Shown here: positions 20,236-29,910 of the stretch, piece by piece
Layout: each line of letters starts with the position of its first letter
Numbering within the stretch: position 1 is the first letter of the stretch
NCBI GenBank assembly: GCA_000741495.1
Contig: JGZV01000012.1
Span: 37,602-101,601, forward strand
Direction: 5' to 3'
Source of the DNA: Bifidobacterium thermophilum
GTDB taxonomy: Bacteria > Actinomycetota > Actinomycetes > Actinomycetales > Bifidobacteriaceae
DNA length: 64,000 nucleotides
Position numbers and translations under genes: made by a program
Notes under the pieces: model-generated
Seen by the model: only the letters and a program-made list of their open reading frames with translations
Told to the model about the DNA's origin: nothing
Database searches by the model: none

Positions 20236-21192
20236 ATGGCAGACCAGAAGTTCAATCCCGGTATTTCCCTCGCCGGAGCCGTTGATCTTGAATCGATGCA
20301 GCATCAGGTGAAAGCCGAACCCGGTCAGGCTGGCGGCGCTCCCGCTGCTGGCGCGTACGTAATCGACGTGTCTGAGCACACCTTCGAAGCAATGGTACAG
20401 ACCTCGGCCACATTCCCGATTCTGCTGCTCTTGTGGACGCCGACCGATGACCGCCTGTTCCCGATGGCTCGCACACTCGCCGATGCGGTGAACAAGCTCA
20501 ACGGTCAGATTCAGCTGGTCCGTATCGATGCCGGCGCGTCGCCGACCATCGCCCAAGCGTTCCAAGTGCGCGGAATCCCGGCATTGTTCGGGCTGATTGG
20601 CGGTCGTCCGATGCCGTTGCTTGAAGGCTTGCCAAGCGCCGAGGAACAGCAGCAGATCGTCGACCAGGTTATTCCTAAGCTCATCGAAGTGGCACATAAG
20701 GCCGGGGTCAACGGTACCGCACCATATTCCGGTGATCCGGATGCCCAGCAGGCCGCTGACACTCCTGCAGCCGACGCTGTACCGCCCGAGCACGCCGAAG
20801 CGCACCGCCTCGCCCAGGAAGGCGATTATGCGGGTGCTGCCGCGGCATATGAGCGTGTCTTGGAGTCCGATCCGCACGATGCGCTCGCCGCGCGTGAACG
20901 CGCCAAAGCGCTGCTGCTCGCCCGTTCCGGCAACGCCGATGTCCGCGCTGTGCGTGCCGCCGCGGCAGCGCATCCGGATGATGTCGAAGCCCAGCTGGCG
21001 GTTGCGGACATCGATATGATCGGCGGACAAATCGAAGACGCTTTCGGACGCCTGCTGGATTATCTTGCCGCAGGGCACCGCGACCAGATTGAACCGGTAC
21101 GCAAGCGTCTGCTGGAGTATTTCGCTATTCCTGAGTCGGGCGATGAGCGGCTCAAGCGCGCCCGCCGCCGGCTGGCGACGCTGATGTACTGA
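20236..21192 (+). CDS. Thioredoxin-fold protein with TPR-like C-terminus, CnoX/YbbN-like, no cysteines
   Basis: 318 residues. Residues 40-150 have the thioredoxin fold: a beta strand LLLLWTPTDD at the place of the usual WCGPC motif and the cis-Pro loop RGIPALFG. Both redox cysteines are replaced and the whole protein contains no Cys, so it cannot be a thiol oxidoreductase. The C-terminal half (from about residue 175) is Ala/Asp/Glu-rich helical sequence with TPR-like repeats (HRLAQEGDYAGAAAAYERVLESDPHD-type). This layout matches the YbbN/CnoX co-chaperone group, so a holdase role is the best inference. A GGAGG site precedes the ATG. Confidence 0.82.
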   Translation: MADQKFNPGISLAGAVDLESMQHQVKAEPGQAGGAPAAGAYVIDVSEHTFEAMVQTSATFPILLLLWTPTDDRLFPMARTLADAVNKLNGQIQLVRIDAGASPTIAQAFQVRGIPALFGLIGGRPMPLLEGLPSAEEQQQIVDQVIPKLIEVAHKAGVNGTAPYSGDPDAQQAADTPAADAVPPEHAEAHRLAQEGDYAGAAAAYERVLESDPHDALAARERAKALLLARSGNADVRAVRAAAAAHPDDVEAQLAVADIDMIGGQIEDAFGRLLDYLAAGHRDQIEPVRKRLLEYFAIPESGDERLKRARRRLATLMY

Positions 21193-21274
21193 GCGAAGCG
21201 GTACGTGGCAAACCCGCAGACAGCCCATTGTCCGGATACGTGTCTGGACATGTCTGTACAGTGGATTGCCGCAC

Positions 21275-21350
21275 GGGTTTGTAGCTCAGTGGATAGAGCG
21301 TCTGTCTCCGGAACAGAAGGTCGTGGGTTCGAATCCCATCAAGCCCACCA
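21275..21350 (+). tRNA. tRNA-Arg (CCG)
   Basis: A 73-nt cloverleaf plus encoded CCA. The anticodon loop CTCCGGA gives anticodon CCG, reading CGG. The acceptor stem GGGTTTG/CAAGCCC and the TTCGAATCC T-loop are intact. Confidence 0.96.
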
Positions 21351-21352
21351 GC

Positions 21353-21382
21353 ATGCCGTCACACCTCTTGGTGTGGCGGCAT
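21353..21382 (+). terminator. Terminator of tRNA-Arg
   Basis: A stem of ATGCCG, a T-G wobble and CACACC, with a TCTT loop, begins 2 nt after the CCA. TATCGTATCC follows. Confidence 0.65.
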
Positions 21383-21616
21383 TATCGTATCCGTCGTGTC
21401 GGTGTGGGACCGGTATGGTACGCTGGCAATGAAGGGTCTTATTCGGCAATGGGGATTGCCGATACTGTCTGGTTCAGCCGGAGGGGCGCTGGCGTACCGA
21501 TTGGCAGGCATGGCGCGGCATGTTGTGCGTATAGACCGTTCAACCGACATGCGGGGGAGCATGCCGCGGTCGGGGCAAGCCCATCGGGGGACAAGTGAAA
21601 GCTGAGGCTTTCGTTG

Positions 21617-24600
21617 ATGTTTGGGGGAATGATGAACCGAATTCGATTCGTCGCCGCCGTGGCCATTATGCTGGTCGCGGCCATGATCATCCCGTCTGGC
21701 ACCGCCATGGCGGGTATTGGATCACAAGGGGCGGGAATATCAGGGTCGGGTGGACCGATGCCGGACAATGACGCCTTGTATCTGTTCGACAACAAGCAGT
21801 ATGGTGCCGCACCCGCACAAGGGTGGGGTGAAGCGTCAATCGACCACGCGTACCAGTCATTGGTGCGCAGCGGCGTGCTATCCACGTGGAGCGGCAACAA
21901 GCCGAAATTCTACGGGTCGTGCAGGGACGCCGTCGCCCGCGCCATCGCCGACCGTAGCGACGGCGAAGCACGGCAGGCGCGCGTGGTCGGCGTGGCGTTG
22001 TCCCTGCGCAACCGCAGCTTGTACGGCACCAATCCGCGGGATTTTCGAGCACGGTTCGACGGCAATTGGAACAAACTCGCCGCTGACGGGCTGGGCAATG
22101 ATCTAATCGGCTGGGATGCCAACTGGGTTGGCCGGTTACGATACCAGTTCAACGAGCAGATCGAAATGACTGGACGCGCATACCCGGCGGGTGTCCAAGT
22201 CATTTGTGTGGCCGTCAACGAGTTGCAGCCCGCAACCCGGTATTCGCTCAGTGTCACGACACAACAGCAGGCGCCCGCCGGATTAAGCGTCGGCGACACC
22301 ACCGCAGTATTCGACACCATCACCACGGACGCTGCGGGATCGGCGGTTGACGAGCACGTGGACGCCCAAGTGTGGCTCAACTATGACGGGCATCCCGCCC
22401 GCTTGTATAAGGCGCAGTCGGTCAACAAAACGGTGCGGTTGCCTCATGCGGGGTCGGTCGACTCCCCACAATTCACACCATCGGATTTCGGCTGGAACGG
22501 CTGGCAGGAAGGCAACTACTGGTTCGACATCGTTGTTCCCCAACAGGGGAGTATGGCCGCCGGCGTGAACACCGAAGACCGGCAGGCGTCCGAAAGTTTC
22601 CGTGTCGGTTCCCGTGCGCCGGGTGCACCGACAAAACATGTGGACGATGGGGTGAGCGCCGACGGCATGGTCAATCGCACGCGGATCGTCACAGGCACCG
22701 GGCGTGGCGGCTGGAAACTGAACATCACCGACACCATCACGGCGAACGGAGTGCCATACCAGATTGACGACTATCGGATCAGTGATTTGATTGACGGTAC
22801 GGACCATACCAGCGAGTTCACTATCACGTGGGATAAGGACGCGCATACGGTCAGCGCGAGCCGGAAAGACAACCAAAGCATGCTTCCGCTTGACCACGCG
22901 TTCGAATTCTCCTTCGCCGTCACCGTCAACACGCCGGGGCACAACATCGTCAATGATGTGGCCGCCGTCCAATGGAACGAAGAACCCGAGCAGACCACGC
23001 AACCACAGCAGTTCCCCACATGGAAACCGCAACCGGATACCGTGTGGATGCTGCGCGGTGATGACGGCGGCTGGGATGCTGTCATCGACCCTGACCACAG
23101 CAATGCTGTCGGGGCTGCCGGACGTTCGCTGCTGGACGGCGACATGATAGCCGCGGCGACCAACGCGGTGCTTCCCGCCCATCTCATCGAAGCACCACAA
23201 CGGTTGGAGCTGACTGTCGGCTGGTCGCAGGCGGATTACCTGTTCGACCCTTCAGCAGCGTCGGAAATCCGCGTGTATGCCGCCGACACCCCGCAAGAAC
23301 GTACTTCCGGAGTGTTTGACATTGCCCGCCGCGGCAACGATGTGACCGGCGAATTCACCATCCGGGTCAACGATGGCACGGCGACCGCCGTGGCGTCACA
23401 AGCCTACCGGCAGTCAGTGAAAGGACTGGGCACGCACCGCCAGCTCACCCTGGTCGTTCCCGGTCGCATCAACCTGGCCAATGGCGGGGGCGCAGTTCAA
23501 ACACGCAAGGATTACCAAGCCAAAGACGGGCAGGCGGTGGAACTGTGCTCCAGCACGCAAGGCAAATCATTCATCGCCCAAGGCACGCATACGGTCAACG
23601 ACCATGCCGTGGAAGCGAACCGTCCACCGTTATGCGCGATTGTGCCGCCAGCCGCCAAACGCGTACTCACCCACTCCTCGCAGACAGGAGCCCGCACACC
23701 GATCAACCAGGCCAAAGTGATGCCGGGGCAGCGTGTCACCTACGAGCTGACGGCGGATATTACGGCACGAACCGGTTTGGGGTATCGCCTTGACAGCGTG
23801 ACCGTCACTGACGAATACGACCGGTATTTCGAACCGGACGAATACAGCATCCTTGTCCGCGACCGCCGCTCCGACACGGTATTCGGACGTCAGCATTACA
23901 CCGTGCACTGGAATCGCGAACAACATCGTTTCCACATCGTATTCAACCGTTCGGCAATCAACCAGGCGTGGAACGACACGCAAACCTTGCCGAATCTCTT
24001 GGTGGAGTTCACCGGCACGGTGGCGGATAATGCCCCGGCGAAGCGCCTCATAGGCAATCAATGGACGCTCGGACTGAACAACAGTGTGACCCCGTCGAAC
24101 CGGGTTGTCATCGAGCCGCCGAGTATCGTACCGGAGAAAACCGTCACCCAAGCCGACGCAGGTATCGCCATCGACGGACGGACCGCATTGCTGGGCGACA
24201 CCATCTACTACCGTGTCACGCTCGACGCATCCGCGTTGCAGTCCAGCGCCTACACGGTCCAACGGCTTGGAATCATCGACGACTATGACGAACGCTACCT
24301 TGCGCTTGACCTTGACCGGGTCACTGTGACCGACGAACGCGGCAACGACCGTACCGGCGCCTTCAACATCCAAGACCGGGACGGCGTGCTGTATGCGTTC
24401 TTCGCCACCGTAGACACCACCGACCCGGCCACCGGACGCGTCATCGCCGCACGACAGCCGGATGACCTGAAAGCCTACGCATCCGCCTCACTCGACCCCC
24501 ACACCGACCCGGCTATCGACCAGCATGTTCTGGGGCAGCGTTATGAACTCGTGCTACCGATGACCGTCATCGCGGTCGAAGACGGCGTCCACGTGCAGAA

Positions 24601-25768
24601 CACCGCCACCCAGGTCACCGGAACCACGCGTACAAACACCCGGACGGTGGTCAACCCGCTCAAACCGGTGAACCCGGCGAAAGACGTGACTATCGCCATG
24701 CACGGGGACAGCGCCAACGGCACCGACATCCCGTTGCACACCACCTTCCTGTACCGCCTCGATTCCTCAGACCTGCCCGCCAATCGTGCCTACGATGTCG
24801 ACTCGTGGAACATCGACGACGACTATGACGAGTTGCACGACGTATACCTCGGTCAGTGGGCTCTCGCCGCCCGCCATGACATGAGCATCGACGGCAAGCC
24901 GGTGCAAGCGGGGGAGCTTATCGAACGCCATACCAACATCGACTTGGTCTCCAACGCCCAGAATGATGACGATGCCGGGAGCGGCCACGACTCCTCATTG
25001 CTCACCGTTGAAGATGTCGGCGGACGGCTGCATATCGAGCTGACCGAACGGGGCAAACACGTGCTCGGCGGTCGCAACCAGACCGGCGCGTGGACGCTGT
25101 TCATCCAAATGCAGCGTATCCTGCCCGCAGAGCGCATCACCAACGGGTTCGTGGAAACCCTCAACGGCATCACCCGCGAATCCAACGAGGTGTGGACACG
25201 CACCGCACTCGAACGAGGCGCAATCGAATTGGTGAAATTCGACGAGACATCAGGAGAGCGTGACGGTGACCGGGATACCGTGGAGCGTGCGCTCGCCATC
25301 ACCCAAGACAAGACGAGGCTCGTGTTCCGCATCCGCAATATCGGCGACATGCCGGTAACCGGATTGCGTTTGCATGACACCGTCACTGTCGGTGATGCCA
25401 CGGTGGATGCCTGGCAATATCCAGAACACTGGGATGAGCTTGTCCTCAAGCCGGGTGAATCCGTCGATGTCACTGCGGTGTTGTCAGCAGTCACGGGCCG
25501 TCACTCCGACAGGGCGACAGTAACCGCGTCGACAGTGGTGACATGCCCGCTTGTCGACGACAATCCCTTCGACAACCAGCCGGCGGTCAGACAAGACGGC
25601 GTATGCCGTGGCGAAACAGTCAACGCCGCTGATACGTGGCACGGCTACCGGCCAACATTGGCGCAAACCGGCAGCCCGATCATCGCATTGCTGACCGCCA
25701 CGGGCATGCTGGTAGCCGCGGCTGCGGTGATCCGGATGTCGGGCGCTACCCGTCGCCGACAGCAGTAG
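21617..25768 (+). CDS. Large sortase-anchored surface protein (adhesin-like)
   Basis: 1383 residues. The N-terminus has a signal peptide (MMNRIRFVAAVAIMLVAAMIIPSG, cleavage near TAMAG). The C-terminus has the sorting signal LAQTG, a hydrophobic helix and a basic tail (ATRRRQQ); LAQTG is a variant of LPXTG. In between are beta-rich domains. A motif of the form D(D/E)YD recurs near residues 730, 886 and 1066 (VTDEYDRYF, IIDDYDERY, DDDYDELHD), marking repeated domains of 160-180 residues that resemble the isopeptide-forming domains of streptococcal-type adhesins. Two Cys pairs are visible. Likely role: attachment to host or glycan surfaces; the ligand is unknown. It stands alone after tRNA-Arg. 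ATG 21617 has a GAGG 9 nt upstream; TTG 21614 is an alternative. Confidence 0.85.
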   Translation: MFGGMMNRIRFVAAVAIMLVAAMIIPSGTAMAGIGSQGAGISGSGGPMPDNDALYLFDNKQYGAAPAQGWGEASIDHAYQSLVRSGVLSTWSGNKPKFYGSCRDAVARAIADRSDGEARQARVVGVALSLRNRSLYGTNPRDFRARFDGNWNKLAADGLGNDLIGWDANWVGRLRYQFNEQIEMTGRAYPAGVQVICVAVNELQPATRYSLSVTTQQQAPAGLSVGDTTAVFDTITTDAAGSAVDEHVDAQVWLNYDGHPARLYKAQSVNKTVRLPHAGSVDSPQFTPSDFGWNGWQEGNYWFDIVVPQQGSMAAGVNTEDRQASESFRVGSRAPGAPTKHVDDGVSADGMVNRTRIVTGTGRGGWKLNITDTITANGVPYQIDDYRISDLIDGTDHTSEFTITWDKDAHTVSASRKDNQSMLPLDHAFEFSFAVTVNTPGHNIVNDVAAVQWNEEPEQTTQPQQFPTWKPQPDTVWMLRGDDGGWDAVIDPDHSNAVGAAGRSLLDGDMIAAATNAVLPAHLIEAPQRLELTVGWSQADYLFDPSAASEIRVYAADTPQERTSGVFDIARRGNDVTGEFTIRVNDGTATAVASQAYRQSVKGLGTHRQLTLVVPGRINLANGGGAVQTRKDYQAKDGQAVELCSSTQGKSFIAQGTHTVNDHAVEANRPPLCAIVPPAAKRVLTHSSQTGARTPINQAKVMPGQRVTYELTADITARTGLGYRLDSVTVTDEYDRYFEPDEYSILVRDRRSDTVFGRQHYTVHWNREQHRFHIVFNRSAINQAWNDTQTLPNLLVEFTGTVADNAPAKRLIGNQWTLGLNNSVTPSNRVVIEPPSIVPEKTVTQADAGIAIDGRTALLGDTIYYRVTLDASALQSSAYTVQRLGIIDDYDERYLALDLDRVTVTDERGNDRTGAFNIQDRDGVLYAFFATVDTTDPATGRVIAARQPDDLKAYASASLDPHTDPAIDQHVLGQRYELVLPMTVIAVEDGVHVQNTATQVTGTTRTNTRTVVNPLKPVNPAKDVTIAMHGDSANGTDIPLHTTFLYRLDSSDLPANRAYDVDSWNIDDDYDELHDVYLGQWALAARHDMSIDGKPVQAGELIERHTNIDLVSNAQNDDDAGSGHDSSLLTVEDVGGRLHIELTERGKHVLGGRNQTGAWTLFIQMQRILPAERITNGFVETLNGITRESNEVWTRTALERGAIELVKFDETSGERDGDRDTVERALAITQDKTRLVFRIRNIGDMPVTGLRLHDTVTVGDATVDAWQYPEHWDELVLKPGESVDVTAVLSAVTGRHSDRATVTASTVVTCPLVDDNPFDNQPAVRQDGVCRGETVNAADTWHGYRPTLAQTGSPIIALLTATGMLVAAAAVIRMSGATRRRQQ

Positions 25769-25796
25769 TCGCAATCCTCATCATGGCGTGCCGCGA

Positions 25797-25816
25797 CAAG
25801 CGAGACGACACGCTTG
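25797..25816 (+). other. Small hairpin after the surface protein gene
   Basis: CAAGCG and CGCTTG around an 8-nt loop. A possible weak terminator; no T tract. Further on, TACACT at 25874-25879 may be the -10 box of ridA. Confidence 0.3.
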
Positions 25817-26001
25817 CCTGTCTGTGGCATGTCATGGTGTGGGATATTCGCATACCGGCCGGGCTTACGACGCTACACTGGTCGCCAACGGTCGTTGTAC
25901 GGGAGCCCAGACTCTTACGGCGGCTTTACCAGAGCCGGGCGTGCATCCTGTGGAAGAGACACGTGTCCGGCGGTGTCCAACAGTCTAGGGAAGGCATTCC
26001 A

Positions 26002-26388
26002 ATGAGCGAATTGGTCAAAGTCACATCAGAACACGCGCCTGCTGCATTGGGGGCGTACAGTCAAGCCGTCAAAGCCAACGGCTTCGTGTTCGCATCCGGC
26101 CAGCTGGGTCTTGATCCGGCTACCGGCAAGTTGGCGGGGGACACCGCTGGCGAGCAGGCGGCGCAAGCGTTGAAGAACATCGCCCATGTGCTTGAGGCGG
26201 CGGGGACTGATACCGCGCATGTGGTGCGTGCCACCATCTACATGAAGCATGTTGAGGACTTCCATGAAATCGATGCCGCCTATGCCGCGGTGTTCAACGG
26301 CGATATCAAGCCGGCTCGCGTCGCATTCGGCGGCAACGATCTGCCGGCGGGCGCGCTGGTGGAGATCGACGCCATCGCGGCACTCTGA
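26002..26388 (+). CDS. ridA: RidA-family enamine/imine deaminase
   Basis: A 128-residue trimeric protein that hydrolyses reactive 2-aminoacrylate-type intermediates formed by PLP enzymes. Family marks are GAYSQAV near the N-terminus, FASGQLGLDP, the catalytic Arg in KPARVAFG and the VEIDAIA end. The start follows GGGAAGG. Located upstream of an amino acid permease with separate translation signals; a link to amino acid catabolism is plausible. Confidence 0.94.
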   Translation: MSELVKVTSEHAPAALGAYSQAVKANGFVFASGQLGLDPATGKLAGDTAGEQAAQALKNIAHVLEAAGTDTAHVVRATIYMKHVEDFHEIDAAYAAVFNGDIKPARVAFGGNDLPAGALVEIDAIAAL

Positions 26389-26555
26389 CACGCCGACATC
26401 GTACGGCATCACGGTGGTTGTCCCCCGCAATTCGCGCCGGGACGCTACGGTGGTGCCGTACGTTCATACGGGATGGCACACGGCGGGCATGCGTTCGCCA
26501 TGGCTGTCAGCCGCATACGCCAGAACACCGGAATACAGGAGCATCGGACACCATC

Positions 26556-28046
26556 GTGGCTACTGATTTTGAACCCTCATCGCACGTCGCCGTCAGCGAG
26601 AGTGCAGCCAATCCTACGGTGAACCCGGATACGAACGGGCTGCAAAGCCCCGACACCCAGCTTGAACGGAATATGGAATCACGCCACCTGACGATGATTT
26701 CACTGGGCGGTGTCATCGGCACCGGCCTGTTCCTCAGCTCCGGCTACACCATTCATCAGGCGGGGCCACTCGGCGCCATCCTCGCCTATCTCATCGGTTC
26801 GGTTCTTGTCTACTGCGTGATGCTTTCACTCGGGGAGCTATCGGTCGCCATGCCGTATGCCGGCAGCTTCCACCTGTATGCGCGCCGGTTCATTGGACCG
26901 GGCACCGCGTTCACCATCGCCATCCTGTACTGGCTGAACTGGGCGGTGGCGCTTGCCTCCGAATTCACCGCGGCCGGCCTGCTCATGCAACGGTGGTTCC
27001 CGCATTCACCCGCATGGGTGTGGAGCGCGCTGTTCATCGCCGTCGTATTCACGTTGAACATCCTGTCCGTCAGATTGTACGGTGAGTCGGAGTTCTGGTT
27101 CGCCAGCATCAAGGTGGTCGCCATTATCGCATTCATTGCGATCGGTTTGCTCGCCATGTTCGGCATCATCCCCATCAGGGGGTATACCCACGCGCCGCTG
27201 CTCTCAAACTACTATCGTTCCGGCTGGTTCCCCAATGGGATTATGCCGGTATTCTCTACGCTTCTGACCGTCGTGTTCGCTTTCTCCGGCACGGAGGTCG
27301 TCGGCGTGGCCGCAGGGGAGACCAAAAACCCGGATCAGGCGATTCCGAAAGCGGTGCACACCACGGTGTTGCGTCTGGCGATTTTCTTCATCGGCTCGAT
27401 CGCCGTCATGGCCGCGCTGATCCCTTGGAAACAGTCCGGCGTGGACACCAGCCCGTTCGTGCTGGTGTTCCAGAGCATCGGCATGCCGTTCGCCGGGGAC
27501 GTGATGAACTTCGTCGTACTGACCGCCGTACTGTCCGCCGCGAACTCCGGATTGTACGTCTGCTCGCGCATGGTGTGGTCGCTGGCCAAAGAGCATATGA
27601 TTCCGTCAATCCTGGCGAAAACCAATTTCCACGGTGTCCCCGTATTCGCCGTACTGGTCAGTCTTGCAGGCGGTCTGCTCGCCCTGCTGTCCAGCGTGGT
27701 CGCCGCCTCGACAGTGTACTTGGCGCTGGTCGCGATTTCCGGCTTGGCGACGCTGGTAGTGTGGATGTCAGTGGCGATATGCCATATCCTCTTCCGGCGT
27801 GAACTCAAACGTTCCGGCGGGTCCGTCGACTCGCTTGCCTATCATGCGCCCGGCTATCCGGCGGTGCCGATTATCGCGATCATCATGTGCCTGTTCGCGC
27901 TGGTCCTGGTGGTCGCCGACCCGGTGCAACGCTCCACGCTGCTGTACATGATCCCCTTCGTCGCCTTGTGCTACGGCGTGTATTACCTGCGTGAACGGCT
28001 GAAACACAACAGACGGCACGATGAGGGCACGCCTGTCGCCGTTTGA
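26556..28046 (+). CDS. MmuP-like amino acid permease (AAT family)
   Basis: 496 residues and about 12 membrane helices. The block LTMISLGGVIGTGLFLSSGY, the GELSVAMPYAGSFHLYARR segment and long stretches downstream (FSGTEVVGVAAGET, ILSAANSGLY) match E. coli S-methylmethionine permease MmuP more closely than the AnsP-like permease at 4201. Substrate assignment is by resemblance; no mmuM-type methyltransferase is adjacent. GTG 26556 is chosen, with AGGAG 14 nt upstream; the longer open frame has no hydrophobic or conserved sequence. Confidence 0.85.
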   Translation: MATDFEPSSHVAVSESAANPTVNPDTNGLQSPDTQLERNMESRHLTMISLGGVIGTGLFLSSGYTIHQAGPLGAILAYLIGSVLVYCVMLSLGELSVAMPYAGSFHLYARRFIGPGTAFTIAILYWLNWAVALASEFTAAGLLMQRWFPHSPAWVWSALFIAVVFTLNILSVRLYGESEFWFASIKVVAIIAFIAIGLLAMFGIIPIRGYTHAPLLSNYYRSGWFPNGIMPVFSTLLTVVFAFSGTEVVGVAAGETKNPDQAIPKAVHTTVLRLAIFFIGSIAVMAALIPWKQSGVDTSPFVLVFQSIGMPFAGDVMNFVVLTAVLSAANSGLYVCSRMVWSLAKEHMIPSILAKTNFHGVPVFAVLVSLAGGLLALLSSVVAASTVYLALVAISGLATLVVWMSVAICHILFRRELKRSGGSVDSLAYHAPGYPAVPIIAIIMCLFALVLVVADPVQRSTLLYMIPFVALCYGVYYLRERLKHNRRHDEGTPVAV

Positions 28047-28099
28047 GCTTGCCTCCTGTCGTGGCGGCGACAACGCCGGCACTTGGCCAATACCCTCGC

Positions 28100-28105
28100 T
28101 AGACT
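28100..28105 (+). promoter_or_regulatory. -10 hexamer of argS (leaderless type)
   Basis: TAGACT lies exactly 7 nt before the argS ATG; no ribosome site fits between. Confidence 0.5.
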
Positions 28106-28112
28106 TTGAAGA

Positions 28113-29909
28113 ATGAATCCAGAAGCGCTCAGTGAACTGATTTCCCGTATTGCCCATGATCTGGTCGCCGCCGGCGAGGCTGGCACCCTGACCGAGGATC
28201 TCATCCCGCCGGTCGAAAAATTCGCGGTCATGCGTCCCAAGGACCGCAGCCACGGCGACTGGGCGTCGAACGCGGCCATGCAACTGGCCAAGAAGGCCGG
28301 CATGAAGCCGCGTGATTTGGCGGAACTGTTCGCCGCACGCCTGCAATCCGCTGAAGGGGTCGCCGCTGTCGAGGTCGCCGGCCCCGGTTTCATCAATATC
28401 ACGCTTGATTCCGCGTCCGCCGCGGCGGTTGTGGACGCCGTACTCGAACAAGGTGCGCGGTTCGGTCGTAACAACCACCTGTCCGGACAGACTCTCAACC
28501 TCGAATTCGTGTCCGCCAACCCCACCGGCCCAATCCATATCGGCGGCACCCGCTGGGCGGCGGTCGGCGACTCCATGGCCCGCGTGCTCGAAGCCAACGG
28601 CGCCAAAGTCGTGCGCGAATACTATTTCAATGACCACGGCGAGCAGATTAACCGCTTCGCCAAGTCTCTGGTCGCCGCAGCCCACGGCGAACAAACCCCT
28701 GCTGACGGCTACAAGGGCGCGTACATCGATGAAATCGCGCAGCGTGTCATCGACGAAGCGAAAGCCGACGGCATCGATATCCTCACCCTGCCGCGAGTCG
28801 ACGGCGGCAAGAACGCTGACGGCGAGCCCCTCGGCGAAGGCGACTCCGAACAACGCGAAGAGTTCCGCAAGCGAGCGGTCCCGATGATGTTCGCTGAAAT
28901 CCAGGAATCCATGAAGAATTTCCGCGTACATTTCGACGTGTGGTTCCATGAGAACAGCTTGTACCAGGACGGCGAAGTCGAGCGCGCCATCGCCAAGCTG
29001 CGTGAGCAAGGCGATATTTTCGAAAAAGACGGCGCCACTTGGTTCGCGTCCACGAAGCATGGCGACGACAAGGACCGTGTCATCATCAAATCCGATGGCA
29101 ATTACGCGTATTTCGCCGCGGACATCGCCTACTACTACAACAAGCGTCACCGCAAGAGTGACCCGGCGGACGTGGCCATCTACATGCTGGGCGCTGACCA
29201 TCACGGCTATATTGGCCGTATGATGGCCATGTGCGCCGCTTTCGGCGACAAGCCGGGCGTCAATATGCAGATTCTCATCGGTCAGCTGGTCAACGTGATG
29301 AAGGACGGCAAAGCCGTACGCATGTCCAAGCGCGCCGGCAACGTCGTCACCATCGACGATCTGGTCGACGCGATCGGCGTGGACGCCTCCCGTTATTCGC
29401 TCGCCCGCACCGACTACAACACGAGCGTGGATATCGACCTCAACCTTCTGGCCTCCCACAGCAACGACAACCCGGTGTACTACGTGCAGTATGCGCACGC
29501 CCGCAGCTGCAACGTGGATCGCAATGCGGCCGAGGCACAGATCGACCCGACTGTCGCCGACCTTGCCCTGCTGGACACTGAAGCCGACGGCGAAGTGCTC
29601 GCCGCGCTCGCCCAATGGCCTGCCGCGCTCGCCCAAGCCGGCGATTTGCGCGCCCCGCACCGCATCGCCCACTACCTCGAGGATCTCGCTGCCGCCTACC
29701 ACAAGTGGTACAACGTCGAACGCGTCGTACCGATGCCGCTGACCGACCTCGAAGAACGCAAGCCCGAAGCCGAACGTGAAGCGCTGCGTATCGCCAAGAA
29801 CCCCGAACCGGCACGCGCCGCCGCACGCTTGAAGCTCAACGACGCCGTCCGAACCGTCATCGCCGCTGGCCTCGACCTGCTCGGCGTCAGCGCACCGGAG
29901 AAGATGTGA
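28113..29909 (+). CDS. argS: Arginyl-tRNA synthetase
   Basis: Charges tRNA-Arg. 598 residues, class I. The HIGH motif appears as HIGG (NPTGPIHIGGTRWA) and the KMSKS loop as RMSKRAGN. The N-terminal additional domain and the C-terminal DALR anticodon-binding domain (VQYAHARSCNV onwards) are in place. It starts the argS-lysA unit, a common actinobacterial arrangement. A 769-codon open frame on the other strand is a shadow. Confidence 0.97.
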   Translation: MNPEALSELISRIAHDLVAAGEAGTLTEDLIPPVEKFAVMRPKDRSHGDWASNAAMQLAKKAGMKPRDLAELFAARLQSAEGVAAVEVAGPGFINITLDSASAAAVVDAVLEQGARFGRNNHLSGQTLNLEFVSANPTGPIHIGGTRWAAVGDSMARVLEANGAKVVREYYFNDHGEQINRFAKSLVAAAHGEQTPADGYKGAYIDEIAQRVIDEAKADGIDILTLPRVDGGKNADGEPLGEGDSEQREEFRKRAVPMMFAEIQESMKNFRVHFDVWFHENSLYQDGEVERAIAKLREQGDIFEKDGATWFASTKHGDDKDRVIIKSDGNYAYFAADIAYYYNKRHRKSDPADVAIYMLGADHHGYIGRMMAMCAAFGDKPGVNMQILIGQLVNVMKDGKAVRMSKRAGNVVTIDDLVDAIGVDASRYSLARTDYNTSVDIDLNLLASHSNDNPVYYVQYAHARSCNVDRNAAEAQIDPTVADLALLDTEADGEVLAALAQWPAALAQAGDLRAPHRIAHYLEDLAAAYHKWYNVERVVPMPLTDLEERKPEAEREALRIAKNPEPARAAARLKLNDAVRTVIAAGLDLLGVSAPEKM

Positions 29910-29910
29910 A

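Noticed and set aside
21396..21605. 69-codon frame between tRNA-Arg and the surface protein gene
   Set aside because: No ribosome site and overlapping frames of similar length; more likely the leader of the surface protein gene.
21275..26001. Integrated genomic island at tRNA-Arg
   Set aside because: No integrase gene and no repeat of the tRNA 3' end near 25770-26000; only a single surface gene is present.
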